From contig CAJUPK010000113.1 in the NCBI GenBank assembly GCA_910588415.1, positions 1-8,214 of the forward strand: a stretch of DNA of 8,214 nucleotides. Direction: 5' to 3'. Source of the DNA: an uncultured Oscillospiraceae bacterium. Lineage in GTDB: Bacteria > Bacillota > Clostridia > Oscillospirales > Acutalibacteraceae. Of this stretch, positions 1 through 5,362 are shown in pieces; position 1 is the first letter of the stretch, and every line of letters begins with the position of its first letter. Under the pieces are notes generated by a model. It saw only the letters and a list, made by a program, of their open reading frames with translations, searched no databases and was not told the DNA's origin. The position numbers and the translations under genes are program-made.

Positions 1-68
1 CCCCGCCGCCCTGCCACGCTTCTGGCCGCCTGGCTGAACAGCTCCAGCATTTCCTGCGCCGCTCTCAT
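1..68 (-). CDS. Unidentified gene, N-terminal fragment cut by window edge
   Basis: An ATG at 66-68 opens a frame that stays open to the left edge, giving about 22 residues (begins MRAAQEMLELFSQ). An AAAGGAG-like ribosome binding site lies about 8 bases upstream, and the start is only 16 bases after the EcfA1 stop, so it is very likely translated from the same mRNA. The visible residues look like an amphipathic, alanine-rich helix. By family habit the gene after EcfA1 is usually EcfA2 or EcfT, but these residues do not resemble the beta-strand start of an ECF ATPase and contain no recognisable motif. The product is therefore left unnamed. Confidence refers to its being a real gene. Confidence 0.5.
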   Translation of the reverse strand, partial: MRAAQEMLELFSQAARSVAGRR

Positions 69-84
69 CCTTTGGGCTCCTTTC

Positions 85-924
85 TCACGCCAGGCTTTTT
101 CTGAACAGCTCTATACACTCCTCCACGAAGAGCGGCGAGCCGCCCAGGTCTATCCCCGCTGCCTGCAGCCGGTAGCAGAGTTCCGTGGCCTGGGGCACGT
201 CCAGCCCATGGCGCTTTAAGCGCTCTACCTGGCTGAACACCTGCCGGGGCGGGCCGTCCATCAGCACATGGCCCCCGTCCATCACCACCACCCGTCCGGC
301 CTGGACCGCCTCGTCCATGTAGTGGGTGATGAGAATGATGGTGATGCCCTTCTCCCGGTTCAGCTTCTGGATAGTCTCCATGACCTCTGCGCGGCCCCGG
401 GGGTCCAGCATGGCAGTGGGCTCGTCCAGCACAATGCACTGGGTCTCCATGGCGATGACCCCGGCAATGGCCACCCGCTGCTTCTGCCCGCCGGAGAGCT
501 TGTGGGGGGCATGGGTCCGGTAGGCGTACATGTCCACCGCCTTCAGGGCCCCGTCCACCCGGCGGCGGATCTCCTCGGGAGGGATGCCCAGATTCTCCGG
601 GCCAAAGGCCACGTCCTCCTCCACCACCCCGGCCACCAGCTGGTTGTCCGGGTTTTGCAGCACCAGGCCCACCCGGCGGCGCACGTCCAGCTGGCGGTCC
701 TCGTCCCGGGTGTCTATGCCGTCCACCAGCAGCTGCCCCTCGCTGGGTAGGTACATCCCGTTCAGCAGCTTGGCCATGGTGGATTTTCCGCAGCCGTTAT
801 GGCCCAGCAGGGCCACAAACTCTCCCTGCTCAATGTCCAGGTCCACGCCATGGAGCACCTCCCTGGCCCCGCCCTCCTCGGTCTCATAGCGGAAGCGCAG
901 GCCCTTGATCTGGATAAATGCCAT
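85..924 (-). CDS. ecfA1: Energy-coupling factor (ECF) transporter ATP-binding protein, EcfA1 type
   Basis: This 279-residue ABC ATPase is the cytoplasmic motor subunit of an ECF transporter. Members of this family pair with EcfA2 and the membrane scaffold EcfT to drive uptake of vitamins or metal ions captured by interchangeable S components. All nucleotide-binding elements are intact: Walker A GHNGCGKST (41-49), Q-loop QNPDNQ (90-95), the EcfA-typical VEEDVAFGPENLGIP (101-115), signature LSGGQ (143-147), Walker B IVLDEPT (164-170) and the switch histidine H201. A C-terminal extension after about 225 fits the EcfA dimerisation region. The start at 924 gives the family's usual MxFIxIKGLRFRY opening and has GGGAGGG 6 bases upstream. 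The frame continues upstream to a TTG at 1053, but that adds 43 residues not expected in the family. The gene follows a 204-base leader, so it probably begins its own unit. Which substrate it serves cannot be told from here. CbiO of a cobalt transporter is a close alternative name. Confidence 0.93.
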   Translation of the reverse strand: MAFIQIKGLRFRYETEEGGAREVLHGVDLDIEQGEFVALLGHNGCGKSTMAKLLNGMYLPSEGQLLVDGIDTRDEDRQLDVRRRVGLVLQNPDNQLVAGVVEEDVAFGPENLGIPPEEIRRRVDGALKAVDMYAYRTHAPHKLSGGQKQRVAIAGVIAMETQCIVLDEPTAMLDPRGRAEVMETIQKLNREKGITIILITHYMDEAVQAGRVVVMDGGHVLMDGPPRQVFSQVERLKRHGLDVPQATELCYRLQAAGIDLGGSPLFVEECIELFRKSLA

Positions 925-959
925 TGCTGTCCCTCCCTTTCCTTTTTCTTCCGGCAGCA

Positions 960-987
960 CCGCCTGAAGACGGCCTGCCGTTGGCGG
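960..987 (-). repeat. Inverted repeat in ecfA1 leader
   Basis: The outer arms CCGCC (983-987) and GGCGG (960-964), read on the minus strand, enclose an inner stem ACGGC/GCCGT (977-981 and 970-974). The hairpin ends 35 bases before the ecfA1 start and about 22 bases before its Shine-Dalgarno sequence. No T-run follows it, so it is not a classical terminator. It could be a leader structure or chance pairing in GC-rich DNA. Confidence 0.3.
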
Positions 988-1100
988 TCCCATTTTTCGT
1001 CCGATCCTGCGGTTGGCAGGGGAAACTCTGCCCTTTCGCAAATCCATATACAAACCGGCACCTCCCGATTGGTACGCTGGACAGTCATGCCGCCCGGTTC

Positions 1101-1127
1101 CAAAGCGACGGCCAATTCTTGCGCCGC
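1101..1127 (-). terminator. Weak possible terminator hairpin after the 141-residue membrane protein gene
   Basis: Directly after the stop at 1129-1131 the minus strand can form a 6-bp stem (1122-1127 with 1105-1110, one G-T pair) with an 11-base loop, followed by only three Ts. The position suits the end of the long upstream transcription unit. The stem is short and the T-run poor, so this is a tentative call. Confidence 0.2.
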
Positions 1128-1128
1128 C

Positions 1129-1554
1129 TTATGACTGCTTCCGGTCCCCCCTCCCCTTTCGGGTCATGCACAGCGCCCAGGCGCCCCAGGCCGCGGAAGC
1201 CGCTCCTGCGGCAGCGTACAGGCCCGCCCAGCCCATAAAAAACCGCAGGCCATACAGGGGCACCCCGGCAAAAAGGATCTGTATCAAGCTCGCGGGCACA
1301 AAGTCAATGGGAACCAGCGCGCTCAGGCAGCCTAGAAACGTCAGCAGCGCCACCCCAAAGCACACCCACACCAGCAGAGGGCTCCTCCGGAAAACAACGG
1401 AAAATCCCGCCCAGAAGCCCACATAAATAACGGTCACCGCCAGCTGGCCAAGCCCTGCCCTGCCGCCGTCCCAGGCCCCAGGGAAATTCAGGGCCAGGCT
1501 TCCTGCCAGCACAAGAAGGGCAAGCAAAATGCCCGCAAGCTCTGTTTTCCTCAT
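1129..1554 (-). CDS. Small integral membrane protein, unknown function
   Basis: This 141-residue, strongly hydrophobic protein is not recognised. About five membrane segments can be seen: roughly 5-23, 37-55, 59-80, 88-105 and 108-130. A short basic, hydrophilic tail (TRKGRGDRKQ) follows, probably on the cytoplasmic side. There are no charged or catalytic motifs inside the membrane that would suggest an enzyme or pump. The ATG at 1554 is supported by GGGAGG 5 bases upstream. It follows another small membrane protein gene by 30 bases and is the last gene before the long intergenic gap, so it is probably the 3' end of the operon. It could be an accessory subunit or a member of an uncharacterised DUF family, and no function is proposed. 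Confidence 0.75.
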   Translation of the reverse strand: MRKTELAGILLALLVLAGSLALNFPGAWDGGRAGLGQLAVTVIYVGFWAGFSVVFRRSPLLVWVCFGVALLTFLGCLSALVPIDFVPASLIQILFAGVPLYGLRFFMGWAGLYAAAGAASAAWGAWALCMTRKGRGDRKQS

Positions 1555-1584
1555 GAGCGCCTCCCTATACCGTTCTATTATCTC

Positions 1585-1932
1585 TCAACGGCGTCTTTTC
1601 TTCCACCAAGTATAACAGCCCGAGACGAAAAAGTCCAGAAACAAAATGGGATACATGAGCAGCAGGGGGACATGGGTCAGCCCCTCCTCCACGGTGCGCC
1701 CCAGGGCTGTATACAGCATCGCCGCGGTCATGGCCGCCAGAACAAACCAGACCATGGGCTTCATGCTAGGGGACCGCCTGCGCCGCAGCAAAACAAAGGC
1801 CGCGCCGCCCAAAAGCAGCCCTGCCGCTGCCAAAAGCAGCAGCTGGGGCGACTGCCTGCCGCTCCACAGCCACTCATACACCATGGCCGCTCCCCAAGCC
1901 GCGCCCATGCCCAAAAGGCTCCATTTTAACAT
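1585..1932 (-). CDS. Small integral membrane protein, unknown function
   Basis: This 115-residue protein has four likely membrane segments: about 3-20, 31-50, 60-78 and 86-107. A basic RRRRR-like loop follows segment two, and the tail WWKKRRR is strongly basic. By the positive-inside rule both the loop and the tail would be cytoplasmic. The start is taken at the ATG at 1932 because AAGGAG lies 9 bases upstream and the gene then begins 13 bases after the acetyltransferase stop. A longer frame reaches 2028 but would overlap the end of the acetyltransferase gene. No family was recognised. The similar size and topology of the next gene raise the possibility that the two act together, although their sequences are not obviously alike. 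Confidence 0.75.
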   Translation of the reverse strand: MLKWSLLGMGAAWGAAMVYEWLWSGRQSPQLLLLAAAGLLLGGAAFVLLRRRRSPSMKPMVWFVLAAMTAAMLYTALGRTVEEGLTHVPLLLMYPILFLDFFVSGCYTWWKKRRR

Positions 1933-1945
1933 ACTATGCCTCTCC

Positions 1946-2584
1946 TTATTTCCTTGCCGGCCAGGCGTCCAACCGCTCCTGCAAACACTCAAAAAACCGG
2001 CCAAGATGGTACCCATCGCACACAGCATGGTGTACCTGTGCCGCCAGCGGCAGAAGACAGCGCCCTGGTTCCTCCGTATACTTCCCCATGGTAAAAATGG
2101 GCAGCAGGTACCGGAAGTCCGGCAGATTCAGCTGAAAGCTCTCAAAAGCCGCCCAGGGGATCATGGAGACGTTAAAGCTGTTCTCCGGCACGCCGGGCTT
2201 TGGGCTAAATCCAGCCGCCTTTTCATACCGCTGTGCATCCTCCTGACAGCGGCGGCAAAACTCTCCATAGTCCGCTGTATACTCGGTCCAGATACTGGAA
2301 AATTGCTCTGTCTCCTTGTGAAAAATGGTGTAGCTGGGGTGCATCTCCTGATACACCACCAGCGTCCCGTCCGGACGGTACGCTGTGCGGAACGCCTCGA
2401 AACGGTTCACCGTCTCTGTCAGCAGATACAGCATGGCCGGATAAAGCTTGTCCCGGCTCTCCCGCAGGCGGGTGATGTCCAGCTTCACCGTCATGCTGTA
2501 GGTGCAGGGCACAGCGGCAGTATAATGCTCAAAATACTCCTGCCTGTCCCAGGAGCTTCTCTCAATCTCCCGGTACTCCGTCAC
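1946..2584 (-). CDS. catA: Chloramphenicol O-acetyltransferase, type A, CatP-like
   Basis: This 212-residue enzyme belongs to the classical CAT family, cytoplasmic trimers that transfer acetyl from acetyl-CoA to the 3-hydroxyl of chloramphenicol. Nearly every family landmark is present. VPCTYSMTVK (25-34) is followed by KLYPAMLY (46-53), FRTA (65-68) and PSYTIFH (83-89). Then come ENSFNVSMIPW (134-144), with the conserved serine S140, and PIFTMGKY (162-169). The active site is QVHHAVCDG (183-191), where H186 is the catalytic base and D190 its structural partner. The length matches the family (about 207-220). From memory it resembles the clostridial CatP group more than the E. coli CatI or CatIII types. 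The GTG start at 2584 is chosen because it overlaps the upstream stop as GTGA, has GGGAGG 7 bases upstream and gives the family N terminus. Codon use is GC-rich like the neighbours, and no mobile element is adjacent, so it looks resident rather than freshly acquired. Drug specificity is inferred from homology; a related O-acetyltransferase substrate is possible. Confidence 0.93.
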   Translation of the reverse strand: MTEYREIERSSWDRQEYFEHYTAAVPCTYSMTVKLDITRLRESRDKLYPAMLYLLTETVNRFEAFRTAYRPDGTLVVYQEMHPSYTIFHKETEQFSSIWTEYTADYGEFCRRCQEDAQRYEKAAGFSPKPGVPENSFNVSMIPWAAFESFQLNLPDFRYLLPIFTMGKYTEEPGRCLLPLAAQVHHAVCDGYHLGRFFECLQERLDAWPARK

Positions 2585-3447
2585 GCTTTCCCCTCCCAGA
2601 TGGCCGTGTTCCCGCAGGGCAGCACCAGGCCCGCGTCTGTCACTGGCAGGCCGATCTCGTCTGCTGTCACCCTGCCGCCCCAGCGGGCCTTGACCAGCAC
2701 TGTTAAAAGATATTCCATCACCGCGGGGGACAGCCCTGTGGTGTAGGAGTTCAGCACCAAAAACAGGGGCTTGTCTGACAGCACGGACAGGCACAGCCGC
2801 AAAAGCCCGTCCAGCTGCTCCTCCAGCTTCCAGACCTCGCCCCCAGGCCCCCGGCCGTAGGAGGGCGGGTCCATGATAATCGCGTCATAGGTATTGCCCC
2901 GGCGCTGCTCCCGCTGGACGAACTTCACGCAGTCGTCCACCAGCCAGCGCACGGGCCTGTCACTGAGGCCGGAGGCCACGGCGTTCTCCCTGGCCCACTG
3001 GACCATGCCCTTGGAGGCATCCACATGGGTGACAGAGGCCCCGGCCCAAAGGCAGGCCAGGGTGGCAGCCCCTGTGTAGCCAAACAGGTTCAGCACCTTC
3101 ACAGGCCGGTCTGCCTGCCGTATCCTCTCCATGGCAAAAGCCCAGTTTACCGCCTGCTCTGGGAACAGCCCTGTGTGCTTAAAGCCCATGGGCTTCAGGC
3201 GGAAGGTGAGCTCCCGCCAGCCCACAGGCCACACATCCGGCATTTTCTGGTAGGCCTCCCAGTAGCCGCCCCCTTTGTTGGAACGGTAGTACCGGGCGTG
3301 GGCCTTCCTCCAGCGGGGGTCCTTTTTCTCTGTGTTCCAGATAATCTGCGGGTCCGGCCGGATCAGGAGGACGTCCCCCCAGCGCTCCAGCCGCTCTCCG
3401 GAAGAGGTGTCAATCAGTTCGTAGTCCTTCCATTCCGCTGTTCTCAT
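2581..3447 (-). CDS. Class I SAM-dependent methyltransferase, RlmI/RlmK-like (COG1092), without PUA domain
   Basis: This 288-residue protein is a Rossmann-fold methyltransferase of the group that includes 23S rRNA methyltransferases RlmI and RlmK. Motif I is VLNLFGYTGAA (118-128), the SAM-ribose acidic residue is D143 in HVDASKGM, and motif IV is DPPSYGRGP (193-201). The first 85 or so residues form a divergent N-terminal region rich in tryptophan and aromatic residues. It does not look like the PUA RNA-binding domain found in full-length RlmI. The NLFGYTG and DPPSYGRG motifs are typical of a sub-branch often annotated simply as SAM-dependent methyltransferase. The nucleic acid substrate is not known. 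The ATG at 3447 has AGGAGGG about 11 bases upstream, 22 bases after the DUF4180 stop. The 3' end overlaps the acetyltransferase start by 4 bases. Confidence 0.88.
   Translation of the reverse strand: MRTAEWKDYELIDTSSGERLERWGDVLLIRPDPQIIWNTEKKDPRWRKAHARYYRSNKGGGYWEAYQKMPDVWPVGWRELTFRLKPMGFKHTGLFPEQAVNWAFAMERIRQADRPVKVLNLFGYTGAATLACLWAGASVTHVDASKGMVQWARENAVASGLSDRPVRWLVDDCVKFVQREQRRGNTYDAIIMDPPSYGRGPGGEVWKLEEQLDGLLRLCLSVLSDKPLFLVLNSYTTGLSPAVMEYLLTVLVKARWGGRVTADEIGLPVTDAGLVLPCGNTAIWEGKA
2582..2597 (-). promoter_or_regulatory. Start-deciding ribosome binding site and GTGA overlap for the acetyltransferase
   Basis: GGGAGG (2592-2597) lies 7 bases before a GTG at 2582-2584, and the upstream methyltransferase stop TGA occupies 2581-2583. 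The frame has possible starts as far upstream as 2794 inside the methyltransferase gene, but this site and the CAT family N terminus fix the GTG. The overlap suggests translational coupling of the two genes. Confidence 0.8.
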
Positions 3448-3469
3448 CGCCTGCCCGCTCCCTCCTGTT

Positions 3470-3838
3470 TCAGCCTGCCGCCGCCAGTTTTTCCAGGGCC
3501 TCCTCCTTTGTGCCTACAAAGAAGAAATCCTTCCCCTGGTTGGATTCGTATATAAAGTCATGCAAAGGCTTGCTGGTGTACCGGGAGAAGTCCCCCCAAA
3601 TGGCCAGCTTAAACTGATAGTTGGTATATTTCTGTAAAATTTCCCCGGCCATGCCGCTGCTCAGGATAAAGAACTCCTCGGCTACCAGCTTTTTGGACAG
3701 GACGATCCTTTGCGCGCCCGTCTCATACTTCACGGTCATGGCCAAGTCCAGGGCCTCCTGGGTGCCGGTGAGCAGCTTCTCCGGGCCCTCCACAATGGCA
3801 ATCAAAACGCCGTTCTCTGTGATGGTCTCTATTTTCAT
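3470..3838 (-). CDS. DUF4180 domain-containing protein
   Basis: This 122-residue soluble protein matches the DUF4180 family over its whole length, as remembered. Landmarks include VLIAIVEG (11-18), the helix QEALDLAMTVKYE (27-39), FFILSSGMAGEILQK (56-70), KLAIWGDFSRYTSK (77-90), LHDFIYESNQGKDFFFV (92-108) and the closing EEALEKL (112-118). The function of the family is unknown. The alternating strands and helices and the short length resemble an STAS-like fold, which is inference. Its ATG overlaps the stop of the upstream 2H phosphoesterase gene as ATGA, with an AGAGGAAAAGGA-type ribosome binding site inside the end of that gene. The two are therefore very likely translated together. Confidence 0.85.
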   Translation of the reverse strand: MKIETITENGVLIAIVEGPEKLLTGTQEALDLAMTVKYETGAQRIVLSKKLVAEEFFILSSGMAGEILQKYTNYQFKLAIWGDFSRYTSKPLHDFIYESNQGKDFFFVGTKEEALEKLAAAG

Positions 3839-4332
3839 TTCCTTTTCCTCTCTATGTTAAAAATCTTCTCCCCCAGCTTTTTTGAAGGGAAGAACTCATA
3901 CAGCGCCGCCCTCTCGATTCTCCCGGAGAACCGCTGGAAGCGCTCGCCCAAAACATCCAGGCCCCTGCGGGTATTTTCCCGGCTGTCGATCAGCATGGTG
4001 GTGTGGGCGGTCCAGCCCTTCTCGTCGCTGAAGGCCTCCTTGAAAGCCAGCAGTTCCCGGTTTACATCCGGGGCCAGAAACAGTACCTCTTGCCCCTGGA
4101 ACAGCCCCATATGGTTGAAGAACACCTCCACCGGACCCATCTCCAGGGCCTGGAGTTTGGCCTCCAGCTCCTCCCGGCAGTCCAGCCCAAAGGTGCCCAG
4201 GGTCACATGAAAGGGGATGCCCATGGTCTGCCGCCCGGTAAAGCCCTGGGACAGGACAGCCTGCTGGTACTCCCCCAGCGTCCGCTGGGTCTGCTCGTCA
4301 AAAATGCCCAATACGCAGAGAAATTTGTCCAT
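3835..4332 (-). CDS. 2H phosphoesterase / 2'-5' RNA ligase family protein
   Basis: This 165-residue protein carries the two HxT motifs that define the 2H phosphoesterase superfamily: HVT at 42-44 (context PFHVTLGTF) and HTT at 110-112 (context TAHTTMLID). They are separated by about 65 residues, as in compact bacterial members. In this superfamily the paired histidines cleave or form 2',5' or cyclic phosphodiester bonds in RNA fragments, nucleotides or ADP-ribose products. The exact substrate here is unknown. The ATG at 4332 is supported by AAGGAGG (4341-4347), which overlaps the stop codon of the upstream methyltransferase gene (TAA at 4346-4348). The 3' end overlaps the DUF4180 start by 4 bases. 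Loss of either HxT would have argued against activity, but both are intact. Confidence 0.87.
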   Translation of the reverse strand: MDKFLCVLGIFDEQTQRTLGEYQQAVLSQGFTGRQTMGIPFHVTLGTFGLDCREELEAKLQALEMGPVEVFFNHMGLFQGQEVLFLAPDVNRELLAFKEAFSDEKGWTAHTTMLIDSRENTRRGLDVLGERFQRFSGRIERAALYEFFPSKKLGEKIFNIERKRK

Positions 4333-4340
4333 GCCAACCC

Positions 4341-4348
4341 CCTCCTTA
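4341..4348 (-). promoter_or_regulatory. Ribosome binding site overlapping the upstream stop codon
   Basis: On the minus strand the sequence reads TAAGGAGG: the methyltransferase stop TAA (4346-4348) runs directly into the Shine-Dalgarno sequence of the 2H phosphoesterase gene. Ribosomes ending on the first gene sit on the initiation site of the next, which favours coupled translation. Confidence 0.75.
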
Positions 4349-5281
4349 TTTTACCCCTATGGCGAACAGATTGTCCTTGCCCATGCCCAGCACATAGGGG
4401 TTCTGGTCGTACACAAAGCAGAAGTCCAAAAAATCCCGCCTCTGCTCTGGGTCCTCCATGATTTTCCGCAGGATCTCCCAGGATATGCCGCGGGCATAGG
4501 CCCCGGGCCCGGCCATGCGGATATCCTTTAGGCCCAGCCGCTCCAAAATGCCCCGCAGCTCATCGGGCATGAAGCCGTAGGTGATGCACCAGGGCGCGCC
4601 GCCCTGCTCATACTCCGCTATCTCGGCCTCTCCGCCCATGACGCCCTCTGCCAGCAGCTTTTTCGCCCCCGCCAAATCAAAGCGGAAATTCTCCGCCATC
4701 TCCTCCCGGTGGCTCAGGCACCACTGGACAAAGGGGTCCGGGGAGTTCTCATCCAGAATATAGTGGCTCTTTTGGATGGGGTCCGCCAGATAGGGCAGAA
4801 AGCCCAGCCGGGAGCTGACGCTGAGCAACAGCTTCTTTTTGCAGATGCGGCTCAGCTCCCCCATGACCTTTTCCTGGTGGGGCCAGGTGTAGGACACCGG
4901 CGCGTCAAAAGAAATCACCATGTCGAACTGCCCGTCCCCATAGGCGGACAAATCCTCCAGGGCCCCCTGGACAAACTCCATGCGGTCCAGCACCCCGGCC
5001 TCTGCGGCCAGCTCTTTGGCCTTGTCAAGCATGGGCTGGGAGATGTCAAAATGGGTGACCTTACACCCCTGCTTTGCCAGCAGAATGGAGAACCGCCCGC
5101 ACCCGGCCCCGCCGTCGAACACCGTCTCCACCCCGTCCAAAGCGGCCAGCACCTGGCGCTCCAGGTGGTCCTTCTGGATGATGTCATCTATAAAGGTGGC
5201 CTCCCGCTGGCTCTCCAGTTCCCCCTTGTCCGGCTGGTTCCACTGGCGCTGGGAGATTTTTTGGCTATAACTTCCCCTCAT
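4346..5281 (-). CDS. Class I SAM-dependent methyltransferase, unknown substrate
   Basis: This 311-residue soluble protein has a Rossmann methyltransferase core near its N terminus. Motif I is VFDGGAGCGRF (54-64), the acidic residue binding the SAM ribose is D79 in THFDISQPM, and the FDMVISFDAPVSYTW stretch (119-133) occupies the motif IV position. The N-terminal 45 residues (KISQRQWNQPDKGELESQRE region) form a helical lead-in. A long C-terminal part after about 160, rich in aromatic and acidic residues, would shape the substrate pocket. The fold resembles small-molecule methyltransferases (Methyltransf_11/25 type) more than rRNA enzymes. The ATG at 5281 has GAGAGGG (5292-5298) 10 bases upstream. 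An 81-base gap separates it from glmM, the longest within the presumed operon, but no clear promoter or terminator is visible there. Confidence 0.88.
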   Translation of the reverse strand: MRGSYSQKISQRQWNQPDKGELESQREATFIDDIIQKDHLERQVLAALDGVETVFDGGAGCGRFSILLAKQGCKVTHFDISQPMLDKAKELAAEAGVLDRMEFVQGALEDLSAYGDGQFDMVISFDAPVSYTWPHQEKVMGELSRICKKKLLLSVSSRLGFLPYLADPIQKSHYILDENSPDPFVQWCLSHREEMAENFRFDLAGAKKLLAEGVMGGEAEIAEYEQGGAPWCITYGFMPDELRGILERLGLKDIRMAGPGAYARGISWEILRKIMEDPEQRRDFLDFCFVYDQNPYVLGMGKDNLFAIGVK

Positions 5282-5362
5282 ATTTTTATATCCCTCTCGT
5301 CCGTTCCGGAAGTTTCTGATTCCATCCGGTTCCCTGTTTCCGAGGGCAGTGGAAAACGCGCT
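5282..5362 (-). other. Short intergenic gap between glmM and the second methyltransferase gene
   Basis: The gap holds the GAGAGGG ribosome binding site of the next gene and an imperfect inverted repeat (CCGGA at 5325-5329 with TCCGG at 5306-5310, 14-base loop). No T-run follows, and no -35/-10 pair or glmS-ribozyme-like sequence is evident. Read-through from glmM is the simplest reading. Confidence 0.4.

Larger units (their letters stand above)
925..1128 (-). other. Intergenic leader upstream of ecfA1
   Basis: This is the only long gap between genes. It holds no convincing protein: frames open here run out of frame into ecfA1 and lack family resemblance. It contains a possible weak hairpin just after the upstream stop (1105-1127) and a second inverted repeat (960-987) near the ecfA1 ribosome binding site. 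A TATATG hexamer near 1046-1051 could act as a -10 box, but no good -35 sits at the right distance. A GGGAGG-like site also precedes the alternative TTG/ATG starts at 1053 and 1047. No known riboswitch consensus was recognised. Confidence 0.5.

Noticed and set aside
762..1115. 117-codon minus-strand frame covering the ecfA1 leader and 5' end
   Set aside because: It begins with a TTG and runs out of frame through the Walker A region of ecfA1, with arginine- and tryptophan-rich shadow composition. Only the first third lies in non-coding sequence.
1933..2028. Upstream extension of the 115-residue membrane protein
   Set aside because: It would overlap the acetyltransferase C terminus by more than 80 bases, and AAGGAG directly precedes the ATG at 1932.
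1646..2746. Plus-strand open frame of 366 codons opposite the acetyltransferase and membrane protein genes
   Set aside because: It is antisense to a well-supported CAT gene and spans several genes. No domain or convincing start context was seen.
2585..2794. Upstream extension of the acetyltransferase frame into the methyltransferase gene
   Set aside because: The methyltransferase is well supported in this interval. CAT family length and the GTG start with its own ribosome binding site fix the start at 2584.
5282..5362. Possible glmS-type ribozyme or Rho-independent terminator after glmM
   Set aside because: The gap is only 81 bases, the inverted repeat is 5 bp with a 14-base loop, there is no T-run and no glmS gene follows.
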